Shown here in pieces: positions 33,151-42,761 of a DNA stretch of 64,000 nucleotides. The DNA comes from DATMRF01 sp035566435. Its GTDB lineage: Bacteria > Verrucomicrobiota > Verrucomicrobiia > Limisphaerales > UBA8199. The notes under the pieces are model-generated. The model searched no databases and was not told where the DNA came from. It saw only the letters and a program-made list of their open reading frames with translations. The position numbers were made by a program, and so were the translations under genes. How positions within the stretch are numbered: the stretch's first letter is position 1; every line of letters starts with the position of its first letter. The stretch is taken from assembly GCA_035566435.1 (NCBI GenBank), contig DATMRF010000034.1, forward strand, positions 124,001 to 188,000. Reading direction: 5' to 3'.

Positions 33151-34280
33151 ATCTTGCGCAGCGAAATATTTCCCGCGCTGGTCTTGAGCAGGAGCGCTTT
33201 GCCGCCGCCGTTGACCTTCCCTTGGAGCACCCCGGCCTGCTGATGGCCGACGACTGTCGAAACTATCGGCAGCTCTGTCGTCACCTCTCCGCCGCTGGTC
33301 CTGGCCTCGACGTTAAAGGCCAGCTTGTCCGCCAGCCTCAGTTCGATGCCGCCACCCGATGTCGTCAGACGGCAATCATCGTGCGGCTGGGCCGAAAACG
33401 AAGCGGTAATGTCGCCCGCCGCGGTATGCGCCACGACCGTGTCCCGCGCATCGTCGATCGAGATGCTGCCACCGGACGTGTTGGCCTCCAGCCGGGCTTT
33501 CGCTGACTTCACCTGGATCGAGCCGGCCGCCGTCCGCAGTTCCGCCGGACCGGCGCATTGGCCCACCTCGATGCTGCCGCCGCTGGTTTTGGCGGTCAGG
33601 CCGGCTTTCGCCGTGCCGATATTGATCGAGCCGGCGGCGGTCGTCGCGCTAGTATCGTTGCCCAGTTCGCCCAATTCGATGCTCCCTCCCGAGGTCCTCA
33701 CGTTCACCCGCCCGGTGGCGCGCTCAAGGTGAATGTCGCCCGCCGCCGTGTCGCCATCGAAGGTCCCCTCGATGGTGCTGAACTTCAAGCTGCCGCCGGC
33801 TGTGCCGGCTTTAACGCTGCCCTCGAGCTCCGTCGCGACCACGTCGCCGGCGGCGGTCCGCAACTCGAGGTTGAACCGGCGCGGCGCCTGCACGCGGTAT
33901 GCCACTTGGAGGTTTCGCCCTCCGCGGTTGAACCAGCTCAGGGCTGCCTGCTTGAACTTGGCGTGGATCTCGACGCGGTCGCCATCCTGGTCGAACGTCA
34001 CCTCATGCGCCGCGAACACCTCCGCGGCCCTGGCCGCGCTTAGCCGTGTGACCTTGCTGTTCACCTCCACCACCAAATCGCTGCGGTCGCTCGTGGTGAT
34101 ATCCACCGAGCCGCGGTCCACCTCCATCACCAGCCGGCCCCCGGGTTTGACCGCAAAAGCCTTGGTGAGATTGGACTCAGTTGTCGCCGCCTGCAGCTGC
34201 CAGGCCGTCGGGCCGGCCACGGCCAGTCCGATGAGCAGGAGCGGGCGCAAAGCCCGGCTGGATAAAAGCAAAGTCTTCAT
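33147..34280 (-). CDS. Secreted DUF4097 family protein
   Basis: 377 residues with an N-terminal signal peptide (ALRPLLLIGLAVAGPTAWQLQA). The body is built of regular short strands with the repeated pattern T-A-A-G-D/S-I...S-G-G-S-I-E-V, characteristic of DUF4097, a beta-solenoid-like adhesin head. About ten such rungs can be counted by eye. It is probably secreted and bound to the cell surface or outer membrane. The gene ends 284 bp past the second regulator's stop; the two genes are convergent. Confidence 0.8.
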   Translation of the reverse strand: MKTLLLSSRALRPLLLIGLAVAGPTAWQLQAATTESNLTKAFAVKPGGRLVMEVDRGSVDITTSDRSDLVVEVNSKVTRLSAARAAEVFAAHEVTFDQDGDRVEIHAKFKQAALSWFNRGGRNLQVAYRVQAPRRFNLELRTAAGDVVATELEGSVKAGTAGGSLKFSTIEGTFDGDTAAGDIHLERATGRVNVRTSGGSIELGELGNDTSATTAAGSINIGTAKAGLTAKTSGGSIEVGQCAGPAELRTAAGSIQVKSAKARLEANTSGGSISIDDARDTVVAHTAAGDITASFSAQPHDDCRLTTSGGGIELRLADKLAFNVEARTSGGEVTTELPIVSTVVGHQQAGVLQGKVNGGGKALLLKTSAGNISLRKM

Positions 34281-34349
34281 ACTCGTGATCCTTTCTGCCG
34301 CGGGTTATACACCCAGCCGTGCAAGACCGCAACCAAACGTGGAAGTTTC

Positions 34350-34787
34350 GTGATTGACTACCCCCAATTCCTCCATTCTACTTCGCGCCGAGCCGAAAAC
34401 GGCCAGCAGGAGATTGCGGATATCTCCAGCGGCATCAGGTCCCCGGCCAAGGAACTGAATGTTCCAATCGTCGCGTTAAGCCAGATGAACCGCGAGCTGG
34501 AACGCGAGAAAAACCGCAAACTGCGGATGTCGAACCTTCGCGAATCCGGCGCGATTGAACACGATGCCGGCCCTATTGGTCTGCTGTACAAGTCGAACGC
34601 GATGCTGAAGAAAGTGGCGCCGCGCCGGCTGAAGAAGAAGCCGCGCCCGTCAACCGGTTTGTTGATCGCCAAACAGCGCAACCGCCTGACGGGCGACGTG
34701 CATGTGACGTTCTTGAAATCCTGTACGCGCTTCGAAAGCGCGGCCAAAGTAAGCGGCGAAGACGTGCCTGACCGACAATCTGAATGA
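34350..34787 (+). pseudogene. DnaB helicase C-terminal fragment
   Basis: 145 codons starting GTG, with IDYPQFLHSTSRRAENGQQE, then an I-S-S-G-I-R...A-K-E-L-N-V-P-I-V-A-L-S-Q-M-N-R-E-L segment and R-L-S-L-R-E-S-G-A-I-E-H-D-A. This matches only the last third of the replicative helicase RecA-like domain, after Walker B. The Walker A region is missing; the sequence upstream is unrelated. It ends in TGA overlapping the bamA ATG (ATGA). It could supply translational coupling for bamA. Confidence 0.75.
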
Positions 34788-37324
34788 GCAACCAACAAAA
34801 GGCGGCAGACCTCTCCGCGCCAGGCACCTGCTCGCCTTTGAGCCATTCGTGGAGCTTGAGACTCACCTCCCTTACCCGGCTCCTCGCCCTGGTGTTTGTG
34901 CTGGCCTGGCTTCCGGGCGCCTCGGGCCAAACCCAGCCCTCGAAAGTCACCGACATCAAAATCCAACACGTCGGCCCGGTCTCCGTTAGCGACTCCCTCA
35001 TCCGCGCCAACATCCGGGTGAGGCCCGGCGATCCCTACTTCCCCGCCGCCGTCGACGACGACGTCCGGAACCTCTACGCGACGGGCCTGTTCTACAACGT
35101 CCGCGTCTCAGCCGACCCGGTCCCCGATGGCCTCACCCTCACCTACATCGTCCAGGCCAACCCGCGCCTCGTCGAAGTCAAGTTCCAGGGCAACAAGAAA
35201 TTCACCGATTCCAAACTCCGCAAAACCATTTCCTCCAAAGCCGGCGACCCTTTCAACGAACGCAAACTCTTCACCGACACCCAGGAGCTCCAGAAGCTTT
35301 ACCAGAAGAAAGGCTACCCGCGCAGCGAGGTGAAGTACTCCTATACCATCGACGAAAACACCGCGCGCGCCACTGCGACCTTCGAGATCAAGGAAAGTCC
35401 CAAGGTCAAAATCAGCGCCGTCGACTTCGTCGCCGCCAAAGCCTTCACCCAGCGCCAATTGCGCCACGTCATTAAAACCCGTAAACACTGGATGTTCTCC
35501 TGGCTCACCGGCAGCGGTTACCTCAAGGACGAGCAATTTGAAGAGGACCAGGAGAAACTCCGCGATTACTACCGCGACCACGGCTATCTCGACTTCGAAA
35601 TCAAAAAGGTCGATTACATCAACCCCAGCCCGCGCCGCATGATTATTCGTTTCGAAATCACGGAGGGCACACAATACCGCGTCGGCTCGGTCAAATTCAG
35701 CGGCTATAAACTGTTCAGCATCGGCGACATCACCAACGGCCTGCGCATGGTCCATGCCATGAAGGGCGATAAAGCCAAAACCGGCCCCAACGGCCTGACT
35801 ATGGACGTCGGCGACATCTTCTCCCCCAAAGGACTCGCCAAAGATAGCGAGGACGTCGAAGACGTCTATGGCTCCAAGGGCTACATCGACGTCACCCCGC
35901 CGCGCGGCCTGGGCGTCATCAAAATCCCCAACACCGAAAGCGGCACCATGGACCTCAATTTCGAAATCGATGAAGGCCAAAAATCCTACATCGAAAAAAT
36001 TGAGATCCGCGGCAATACCAAAACCAAGGACAAAGTCATTCGCCGCGAACTGGCCGTTTCCCCGGGCGAACCCTTCGACATGGTCCGCGTCAAACGCAGC
36101 AAACTCCGCCTCCAGGGCCTCCAATACTTTGACAAGGTGGACGCCCGGCCTGAACCCACCGATATCCCCAACCACAGAGACCTCATTATCGGTGTGGACG
36201 AAAAAAACACCGGCAACCTCACCCTCGGCGCCGGCTTCAGCTCCGTCGATGCCCTCGTCGGTTTTGTCGATATCACCCAGGGCAACTTTGACCTCTTCCG
36301 CCCCCCAACCTTTACCGGCGGGGGCCAGAGATTCCGCCTCCACCTCGCCGTCGGCACACTCCAGCAGGACTACATGGCCACATTTGTTGAGCCCTGGTTC
36401 CTGGGCCACAAACTCCAAATGACCGTCGATGCCTTTTATCGCGACCTCGCCTATTTCAGCCGGGACAACATGTATGACATCATCCGCGCCGGCGGGGACG
36501 TCAGCTTCACCCGCGCCCTCGGCAGTGACTTCCTGATCGGCGGCATCAGTTACAAACTCGAGGACGTCGGCGTCAGGTTGAACTCCGGCTTTTTCGGACC
36601 CTCCCTTGCCACCGTTCCCAACCCCGTCCCCTTTGGGCCAGGCGTCCCCACTTTCGTCCCGGGCAACGTCCCCGATGATATCCTCCACGAAGTCGGCTAT
36701 AACCTCCTTTCCCGCGTCGGCGCCTTGATTGCCTACGACACTCGCAACAGCGTCCAACTTCCCGACAAAGGGCAGCGCACCCAGCTTGATGCCGAGTGGG
36801 TCACCGGTGACCGCCGGTTCTATAAATTCGAACTCAAGACCGATTGGTTCTTCCGCGGCTTCGCCAAAGGCCACGTCCTCGAATTGACTGGCAGAGCCGG
36901 GGTCGTCGATTCCCTCGAATCCGCCGACACCCCTTTTTATGAACGCTTTTACCTCGGTGGCCTCAATACCTTGCGCGGTTTCAGATTCTATAGCATCAGC
37001 CCCCGCCAGCCTGGCTTCGACGAGCCCATCGGCGGCGATTCCTATTGGTTCGGCACCGCTGAATACAGCATCCCCATCATCCCCGAAAAACAGCCTGGCG
37101 GCATGGCGGTTCGCTTCGCCGTCTTCTATGATATCGGCAACGTCGCCGCCAGACCATACTCCTTCAGCCTGAACAACTTTGACGACAACTGGGGCATCGG
37201 TCTCCGGCTCAACCTGCCCATCGGCCCCCTTCGCCTGGACTACGGCATCCCCATTCACCACGACCAGTTCAACAGCGGCTCAGGCCAGTTCCAATTCGGC
37301 GTCGGCTATACCAGGGGCTTTTGA
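34784..37324 (+). CDS. bamA: Outer membrane assembly factor BamA
   Basis: 846 residues. Signal peptide LTRLLALVFVLAWLPGASG, then five POTRA domains up to about residue 450 (repeated V-K-F-x-G-N/Y-K and Y-x-x-x-G-Y patterns), then a C-terminal 16-strand barrel with the conserved F-Y-L-G-G-L-N-T-L-R-G-F-R-F motif (loop 6, VRGF-type) and a terminal aromatic (R-G-F at the last residue). It inserts beta-barrel proteins into the outer membrane, which shows the organism is diderm. The neighbours are a SBBP protein and a Skp-like chaperone. Confidence 0.95.
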   Translation: MSNQQKAADLSAPGTCSPLSHSWSLRLTSLTRLLALVFVLAWLPGASGQTQPSKVTDIKIQHVGPVSVSDSLIRANIRVRPGDPYFPAAVDDDVRNLYATGLFYNVRVSADPVPDGLTLTYIVQANPRLVEVKFQGNKKFTDSKLRKTISSKAGDPFNERKLFTDTQELQKLYQKKGYPRSEVKYSYTIDENTARATATFEIKESPKVKISAVDFVAAKAFTQRQLRHVIKTRKHWMFSWLTGSGYLKDEQFEEDQEKLRDYYRDHGYLDFEIKKVDYINPSPRRMIIRFEITEGTQYRVGSVKFSGYKLFSIGDITNGLRMVHAMKGDKAKTGPNGLTMDVGDIFSPKGLAKDSEDVEDVYGSKGYIDVTPPRGLGVIKIPNTESGTMDLNFEIDEGQKSYIEKIEIRGNTKTKDKVIRRELAVSPGEPFDMVRVKRSKLRLQGLQYFDKVDARPEPTDIPNHRDLIIGVDEKNTGNLTLGAGFSSVDALVGFVDITQGNFDLFRPPTFTGGGQRFRLHLAVGTLQQDYMATFVEPWFLGHKLQMTVDAFYRDLAYFSRDNMYDIIRAGGDVSFTRALGSDFLIGGISYKLEDVGVRLNSGFFGPSLATVPNPVPFGPGVPTFVPGNVPDDILHEVGYNLLSRVGALIAYDTRNSVQLPDKGQRTQLDAEWVTGDRRFYKFELKTDWFFRGFAKGHVLELTGRAGVVDSLESADTPFYERFYLGGLNTLRGFRFYSISPRQPGFDEPIGGDSYWFGTAEYSIPIIPEKQPGGMAVRFAVFYDIGNVAARPYSFSLNNFDDNWGIGLRLNLPIGPLRLDYGIPIHHDQFNSGSGQFQFGVGYTRGF

Positions 37325-37325
37325 T

Positions 37326-39779
37326 ATGTTCCGTCGCATCTTCCACTATCGACTCCCGGCGATTGGCCACGCGCTGTTTCGAGGTCTGACTCTGAGCGCT
37401 CGCCTCCCCTGCTGTCGGCTGACGGCGATTGTCTATTTGGTCTTATTCCTTCCCCTAACGCTTGCCGCCTTCGCCGCCGCTTCGACCGCCTCCGGAGCGC
37501 TCGCCGGCTTGCCCCTGTCCTTCGAGCCGAACCACGGCCAGGTCGCCGGCCCGGCCCGGTTCCTTGCACGAGGTGAACAGTACCAGTTCCTGCTTGGGCC
37601 CGCCGGAGTCCAATTTGTGTTGTGGAAGCAAGACCGAGTCGCGCCTGCGAGCCCTCTCCAACCCAATTTCCCTCCCGCTTCTAGCCTGCACGCCCGTGCC
37701 GCCCGCATGGAATTCATCGGTGCCAACCGCGACGCTGGTATGCAAGGCGCCGACGAGCTTCCTGGGAAAATCAATTACTTCCTCGGAAACGACTCGCAAC
37801 GCTGGCACACCGGCGTGCCAACCTTTTCCCGCGTTCAGGTCGCCCAGCTTTACCCCGGTATCGACCTCTGCTATTACGGCAATCCCCGCCAGCTTGAATA
37901 CGATTTTGAGCTCGCCCCTCGAACCGACCCCGCCCTCATCTCCATCCGCTTCGACGGTGTCGATGCTCTGTCTCTCAGTCCCGCCGGCGACCTCGTCCTG
38001 ACCCTCGGCGACGACCAGCTCCGGCACCAACGGCCGGCCCTCTACCAGCTCGTCGGCGGCCGGCGCCGCGACGTCTCCGGCCATTATCGCATCAAAGACC
38101 AACACACCGTTGGCTTTGTCGTCGGCCCTTATGACCGCGACCTGCCCCTCGTCATCGACCCGACCTTCAGCTACTCCACCTACTTCGGCGGCAACAACGG
38201 CGACGCCGCTTATTCCGTCAAAGTCGATGCGAACGGCTCGGTCTATATCGCCGGCGCAACGCTCTCCACTTCATTCCTCTCCGCCATCCCGACCAATGCC
38301 TTCCAGACCAACTTTGACGGCGGAAAGTTAACCGGCGACGCCTTCGTGGCCAAACTCGATAGCACCGGTTCGACCCTGCTTTATTTCACCTACCTTGGCG
38401 GCAGCAGCGAAGATGTGGCCTACGATCTCGCGCTCGATGTCGCCGGCAACGCTTACCTCACAGGCACGACTGGCTCGACCAATTTCCCGACGGTGAAACC
38501 GCTCTTCCCCACGATCGGCGGCACGGCCAACACTTTCCTGAAAGTCTTTCCGAACGATGCCTTCGTCGCCGAACTCAACACCAATGGCTCCGCCCTGGTC
38601 TTTTCCACTTATTTGGGCGGCGAGGCGGACGACGTCGCCAATGGCATCGCCCTGGACCCCGCCGGCAACATCTACGTTACCGGGTTCACCGATTCCACCA
38701 ACTTCCCGGTCGTAAATGCATTGCAATCCACTAATGCGCTTAACGACGATGCCTTCGTCGTCAAAATCGCCCCCGGAGGCACCAATCTTGTCTATTCAAC
38801 CTTCCTCGGCGGCACCGCCAGCGACCGCGGCGAAAGCATCGCCGCCGATGAAAACGGCTTCGCCTACGTGACCGGCTATACCCTTTCCACCAACTTCCCC
38901 TACGCCAACGGTTTCCAAAGTACCAACAGCGGCACCGCCGACGCCTTCGTCACGAGACTTAACCCGAACGGAACTCTGGCTTACTCGACCTACCTCGGAG
39001 GCTCCTTTAACGACTTCGCCACCCGCATCGTCCTAGACCCAGCTGGGAAGGTCCTGATTGCCGGCGCCACCGATTCCACCAACTTTCCCCCCTCGTCCAT
39101 ACCCGGCGGCTTCCACATCGGCAACAACGGCACCAACGCTTTCAACTACGATATCTTCCTGGCCCGGTTCGATACCAACGGCAATCTTCTCGCTACCACG
39201 CTGTTCGGCGGGAGCGCCGATGACGCGCCCTGGGGTCTAGCCGTCGATCCGTCAGGGCGGATCTTCGTCGCCGGAACCACGTTTTCATTCGACTTCCCCG
39301 TCACAAATGTCTCGGGACTGTTTAGCACCAACACTGCCGGCTCCCGGGACGTCTTTGTAACCGCTCTCTCCGCCGATGCCGCCACCCCGCTTTACTCAGG
39401 CTACCTCGGCGGTTTCGCTGATGACTTCGCCTATGGCATCGCCGTCGATGCTGAAAGCAGCGCCTATGTCACCGGCGTCACCAGCTCAACCAATTTCCCG
39501 ACAGCCTCCGCCTACCAGACCTCCCTCAGCGGCCCCAGTGACGCTTTCCTGGCCAAAATTCGCCTGTTCAACCCGAACCTTTCCGCCGCCCTTGTCGGCG
39601 GAAACCTCGTCCTCCGCTGGCCCGTTACCTCACAGGGTTATGTCCTCCAATCCGCTCTCGCTCTTACCCCGCCCGTGCTCTGGACGAACGTGCCGCAGGC
39701 CCCGGTTTTAGCCCAGGGCTTTTACACTGTGACCCTTGGCCTTACCAATCCATTCAGCGCCTTCCGTCTTTCAAAGTAG
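37326..39779 (+). CDS. SBBP-repeat beta-propeller secreted protein
   Basis: 817 residues from ATG 37326, right after the bamA stop. Signal peptide near residues 25-55, then an N-terminal domain with F-E-P-N-H-G-Q-V (DUF7948 type), then about eight SBBP repeats (pattern Y-S-T-Y-L-G-G...D-x-A-x-x-I-A-x-D-x-x-G-N-x-Y-V-T-G-x-T-x-S-x-x-F-P). The last 60 residues form the Phe-Arg-Leu C-terminal module (end FRLSK). The repeats are rich in Ser/Thr and Asn. It is probably a surface or extracellular protein. Odd in that it lies between bamA and skp, which are normally adjacent. Confidence 0.85.
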   Translation: MFRRIFHYRLPAIGHALFRGLTLSARLPCCRLTAIVYLVLFLPLTLAAFAAASTASGALAGLPLSFEPNHGQVAGPARFLARGEQYQFLLGPAGVQFVLWKQDRVAPASPLQPNFPPASSLHARAARMEFIGANRDAGMQGADELPGKINYFLGNDSQRWHTGVPTFSRVQVAQLYPGIDLCYYGNPRQLEYDFELAPRTDPALISIRFDGVDALSLSPAGDLVLTLGDDQLRHQRPALYQLVGGRRRDVSGHYRIKDQHTVGFVVGPYDRDLPLVIDPTFSYSTYFGGNNGDAAYSVKVDANGSVYIAGATLSTSFLSAIPTNAFQTNFDGGKLTGDAFVAKLDSTGSTLLYFTYLGGSSEDVAYDLALDVAGNAYLTGTTGSTNFPTVKPLFPTIGGTANTFLKVFPNDAFVAELNTNGSALVFSTYLGGEADDVANGIALDPAGNIYVTGFTDSTNFPVVNALQSTNALNDDAFVVKIAPGGTNLVYSTFLGGTASDRGESIAADENGFAYVTGYTLSTNFPYANGFQSTNSGTADAFVTRLNPNGTLAYSTYLGGSFNDFATRIVLDPAGKVLIAGATDSTNFPPSSIPGGFHIGNNGTNAFNYDIFLARFDTNGNLLATTLFGGSADDAPWGLAVDPSGRIFVAGTTFSFDFPVTNVSGLFSTNTAGSRDVFVTALSADAATPLYSGYLGGFADDFAYGIAVDAESSAYVTGVTSSTNFPTASAYQTSLSGPSDAFLAKIRLFNPNLSAALVGGNLVLRWPVTSQGYVLQSALALTPPVLWTNVPQAPVLAQGFYTVTLGLTNPFSAFRLSK

Positions 39780-39794
39780 CGTCGCACTTTTAAA

Positions 39795-39810
39795 TTGGCG
39801 GAAGCGCCAA
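39795..39810. terminator. Short hairpin between SBBP gene and skp
   Basis: TTGGCG and CGCCAA pair over 6 bp around a GAAG tetraloop, extended on both sides by AA/TT with one mismatch. It lies in the 50-bp gap between the SBBP stop and the chaperone ATG. Too weak to call a firm terminator; it may tune expression of the chaperone. Confidence 0.4.
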
Positions 39811-39829
39811 ATTCTGATTGTCTTAATCT

Positions 39830-40474
39830 ATGCAAAACTTGTTACGCAAATGGGTGCTCGCGGTCCTGTTGACGGCGCTGCTCAGCAGCTCCGCCTGGGC
39901 GCAGGGGCGCCTCGCCACCATCGATCTAAAGAAGGTCTTCGAGAGTTATTGGAAAACCAAGCAGGCCAGCGCTACGCTCGACGACCGCAAGAAGGACATG
40001 GAGAAGGAAGACAAAAACATGCTGGACGACTACAAAACCAAGAAAGACGACTACCAGTCCTCGCTGACCGCCGCCAGCGACCAAAATGTCTCGTCGGGCG
40101 AGCGTGACAAGCGCAAGAAGGCTGCTGAGGACAAGCTCAAGCAATTGAAAGACCTCGAAGACACTATCGTGCAATATGAACGGCAGGCCCGCACCACACT
40201 GGTCGAGCAGAATCAACGCATGCGCAACAATATCCTCGGCGAAATCCGCAACGTCGTCACCGCCAAGGCCAAAGCCGGGAGCTTCTCGCTGGTCATCGAC
40301 ACTGCGGCCCAAAGCGCTGACGCCACCCCTATTGTCCTGTTCACCAATAACGAGAACGACATAACCGCCGCGGTCCTGGACGAACTTAACCGCACCGCCC
40401 CCACCGATACCCCTAAAGCTGACGACAAACCCGCCGTAACCCTGGATGATAAAAACCGGGCCATTAAGAAATAG
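39830..40474 (+). CDS. Skp/OmpH family periplasmic chaperone
   Basis: 214 residues. Signal peptide WVLAVLLTALLSSSAWAQG, then the OmpH pattern L-A-T-I-D-L-K-K-V-F-E-S-Y and a long, highly charged helix (residues about 40-140), then a beta segment with S-L-V-I-D-T-A-A-Q-S. It holds unfolded outer membrane proteins on their way to BamA. The C-terminal tail is acidic and disordered. Confidence 0.9.
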   Translation: MQNLLRKWVLAVLLTALLSSSAWAQGRLATIDLKKVFESYWKTKQASATLDDRKKDMEKEDKNMLDDYKTKKDDYQSSLTAASDQNVSSGERDKRKKAAEDKLKQLKDLEDTIVQYERQARTTLVEQNQRMRNNILGEIRNVVTAKAKAGSFSLVIDTAAQSADATPIVLFTNNENDITAAVLDELNRTAPTDTPKADDKPAVTLDDKNRAIKK

Positions 40475-40481
40475 CGCGCCG

Positions 40482-41663
40482 TTAACTCTGACTTAGTCGC
40501 TGGACCGGTTTCTCGTACATCAGGCTGTGCGCCTCCTGCAGGATTGCAGGGATCCGCTCGGTGAACGGGCTGCGGTCCAGGCACCCGTCGAATTTCATCC
40601 GGGCCACTTTGCTTGCGTTCTCGCCTGGGAACCAATGGTCCGCCTGGCCGAGCAGGTTGTAGCGCATTTTGCCCCAGGCGACTAAATCCAGGGATTTGGC
40701 GTAGGTCCATAATCGGAGAATCTCCAACACGTTGACCTGGCCCGGCACATCGACATATTCGGGCAGGCCCTCAAACCAGCGGGCGCACCAGTCCTGGCCT
40801 AACACCCGGTTCATTTCTCCGCGCAGCCGTTGCTCAATCGCGCTAATGGTCTCAGGGATGCGGTCGTAATAATCGAGCGCGCGGATGTGTTCGTCAAAAT
40901 CACCCGGCCGGGCCACGCCGCAGCTCAGTGTATGGACCTCCGGGCGCGCCAGGCAATAAAGGTCGTTGAACTGCATAGGTGTCAACGGCGCGCACAATGC
41001 GGCCAGCTTGGGTGGGGCTTCGTACAGCTTGCCCCCCTTGTCATTGGGGCTGATGATGAAAACTCCCATGTCCCGAGCCCGCGCCGCCATCACCGCCGCC
41101 CAATTCAGGTCGTTGACGAAATACCAGTGGAGATTGACGTAGTCGAATTCGCCGCTGTTGATCGCTTCCAGAATGATGTCGGGAGTCGCGTGCGTCGAAA
41201 ATCCCAGGAACCGGACCCGGCCCTTGCGCTGCAGCTTTCGCGCCGCCGCCACGCAACCGTTCTTCTGTAGCGCGAAGCGAAGCAGCTCGCGATTGTTGAT
41301 GCCATGCAGTGCCAGCAAATCGACGTGCTCGAGGCCGAGATAATTCATCGAGGTATCGAATGTGCGAAGGAATTCCTTGGCAGTCTTTTTGGGCGAAACC
41401 TTGGTTTGGACGATGATTTTGTCGCGCGGCAGTTTTGGCAAAACGCGGCCCAACTGCATTTCGGAGGTGCCGTAGCCGCGGGCGGTTTCGATGTGGTTGA
41501 TGCCCAGTTCGAGCGCGCGGTGGATGCAGGCCTCCAGGTTCGCCTGGCCGTCGGCAGGGATCTCCTCCGGCTTTACATCCTGCCACTTGAACTGGTAGCG
41601 CATCCCGCCGCAGGAGATGACGGGCATGGCCAGTTCAGTGCGGCCAAAACGTCGGTACTTCAT
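40482..41663 (-). CDS. Aldo/keto reductase
   Basis: 393 residues from MKYRRFGRTELAMP at 41663. The AKR barrel has G-M-R-Y start, catalytic Tyr in E-T-A-R-G-Y-G-T-S, and Lys in I-I-V-Q-T-K-V. The C-terminal extension aligns with the ferredoxin-like tail of the iron-sulfur AKR group (CxxCxxCxxxCP), but only one Cys remains (D-W-C-A-R-W-F-E-G-L-P). It therefore probably lacks the cluster. The substrate is unknown. Convergent with the skp-like gene (7 bp). Confidence 0.85.
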   Translation of the reverse strand: MKYRRFGRTELAMPVISCGGMRYQFKWQDVKPEEIPADGQANLEACIHRALELGINHIETARGYGTSEMQLGRVLPKLPRDKIIVQTKVSPKKTAKEFLRTFDTSMNYLGLEHVDLLALHGINNRELLRFALQKNGCVAAARKLQRKGRVRFLGFSTHATPDIILEAINSGEFDYVNLHWYFVNDLNWAAVMAARARDMGVFIISPNDKGGKLYEAPPKLAALCAPLTPMQFNDLYCLARPEVHTLSCGVARPGDFDEHIRALDYYDRIPETISAIEQRLRGEMNRVLGQDWCARWFEGLPEYVDVPGQVNVLEILRLWTYAKSLDLVAWGKMRYNLLGQADHWFPGENASKVARMKFDGCLDRSPFTERIPAILQEAHSLMYEKPVQRLSQS

Positions 41664-41931
41664 CGCCGGAACGATAGGGCAGGGGGGCGCAGCAGGCAAG
41701 GTTCGGCCTGCCGTCCGACTTTCAACCAATTACAGGCTCCAGGCATGCCAAAGCTTCGTCAGCGTGGCGGAAGCCGCTTGCGTTTTGGAGTGCGGCTGTC
41801 CTCTGCCGCTTTTGCTCACTCGCGTGTTCCCGTCCGCCTGCACCGGTCGCACCCGATCGTGCCCAACTATGGCGTAGGAATTCGAACTGAGCTAAACTGC
41901 TTATGTGTTACGAGATTGACGCCACATTCGC

Positions 41932-42411
41932 TTGAATCCAAATCAAGAACTTGAAAAAACCACGGCGGCCGGCTCCGGCTCCACCCCGAGCCGCCGCTCG
42001 AAGTTGCTCGGCAAATTAGCCGGCCGGTTTGCCGTTCCGGTTCTCACCTCAAAGCGTATCTGGTTCGCCTTCACGGTGGCCGCTGTTACTGATGCGATTC
42101 AACTGGGCTTGGGGCCCCTCGGGTGGGCTTTCATCGACGAATCGTTGGACGTCATCGCGATGGTGTTGACCGCCGGCGCGCTCGGCTTCCACATGCTGCT
42201 CCTGCCCACCTTCGTCATCGAATTCATTCCAGTGGCGGACATGCTGCCGACCTGGACCGGTTGCGTGGGCGTTGTGGTGATGTTGCGCAAACGGGCCCAG
42301 TCCAGCCCGCCGCCGCTACCCCTTGCAGAACCCAACATTCGCGCTCTCCCGCCAGTTCCGGACACTTCCAGCGGGAAACCCTGTGAACAGCCGGTGAATA
42401 ACCAGAAATAA
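41932..42411 (+). CDS. Small membrane protein, unknown
   Basis: 159 residues from TTG 41932. The middle has two or three hydrophobic stretches (FAFTVAAVTDAIQLGLGPLGW, ALGFHMLLLPTFVIEFIPV) and the C-terminus is Pro-rich and polar. No domain is recognised. Likely an inner-membrane protein; the start is uncertain. Confidence 0.5.
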   Translation: MNPNQELEKTTAAGSGSTPSRRSKLLGKLAGRFAVPVLTSKRIWFAFTVAAVTDAIQLGLGPLGWAFIDESLDVIAMVLTAGALGFHMLLLPTFVIEFIPVADMLPTWTGCVGVVVMLRKRAQSSPPPLPLAEPNIRALPPVPDTSSGKPCEQPVNNQK

Positions 42412-42453
42412 CTCCGCTTTGACTCTGCGGGGGCCACATGGATGATCTGTTCC

Positions 42454-42732
42454 ATGCCGAAACCTGCAAAGCCGCAGATCGAGTTGCCCTCCCAGCACAA
42501 TTGGCGGACGACGGACGAGGATGAAATCAACCGCCGTCGCGCGCGCGCCCAGTCGGAGAGTTTGCAGATCACCAACCTCGAGCCGCGCCATCCGATTTTC
42601 TCGAATTTCCGCGTCCGCTCCGGCAGCGGTCTGGTTTATTCGGTTGAGCTTCGCGACCTGTCGGCGCGGCAGTTTGCCAGCGACGCCGCAGCTCCCTGGA
42701 AGCCGGTGGCCGAAGGTTTAATGAGTCTTTGA
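42454..42732 (+). pseudogene. N-terminal fragment of SWIM/SNF2-type helicase
   Basis: 92 codons with P-S-Q-H-N-W-R-T-T-D-E-D-E-I-N-R-R-R-x-R-A-Q, then I-F-S-N-F-R-V-R-S-G-S-G-L-V-Y-S-V-E-L-R-D-L-S. This is the stretch normally just before the CxC zinc motif of SWIM-domain DEAD/SNF2 helicases. The sequence then changes to unrelated residues and stops, so the zinc site and helicase core are lost. Truncated remnant. Confidence 0.55.
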
Positions 42733-42761
42733 GGTCGATGCTTAGGTTGACGCGATCGGCC

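Noticed and set aside
35108..37261. Antisense open frame of 717 codons opposite bamA
   Set aside because: Its composition (Val/Ala/Glu/Asp-rich) reflects the bamA codon pattern; no ribosome site or family.
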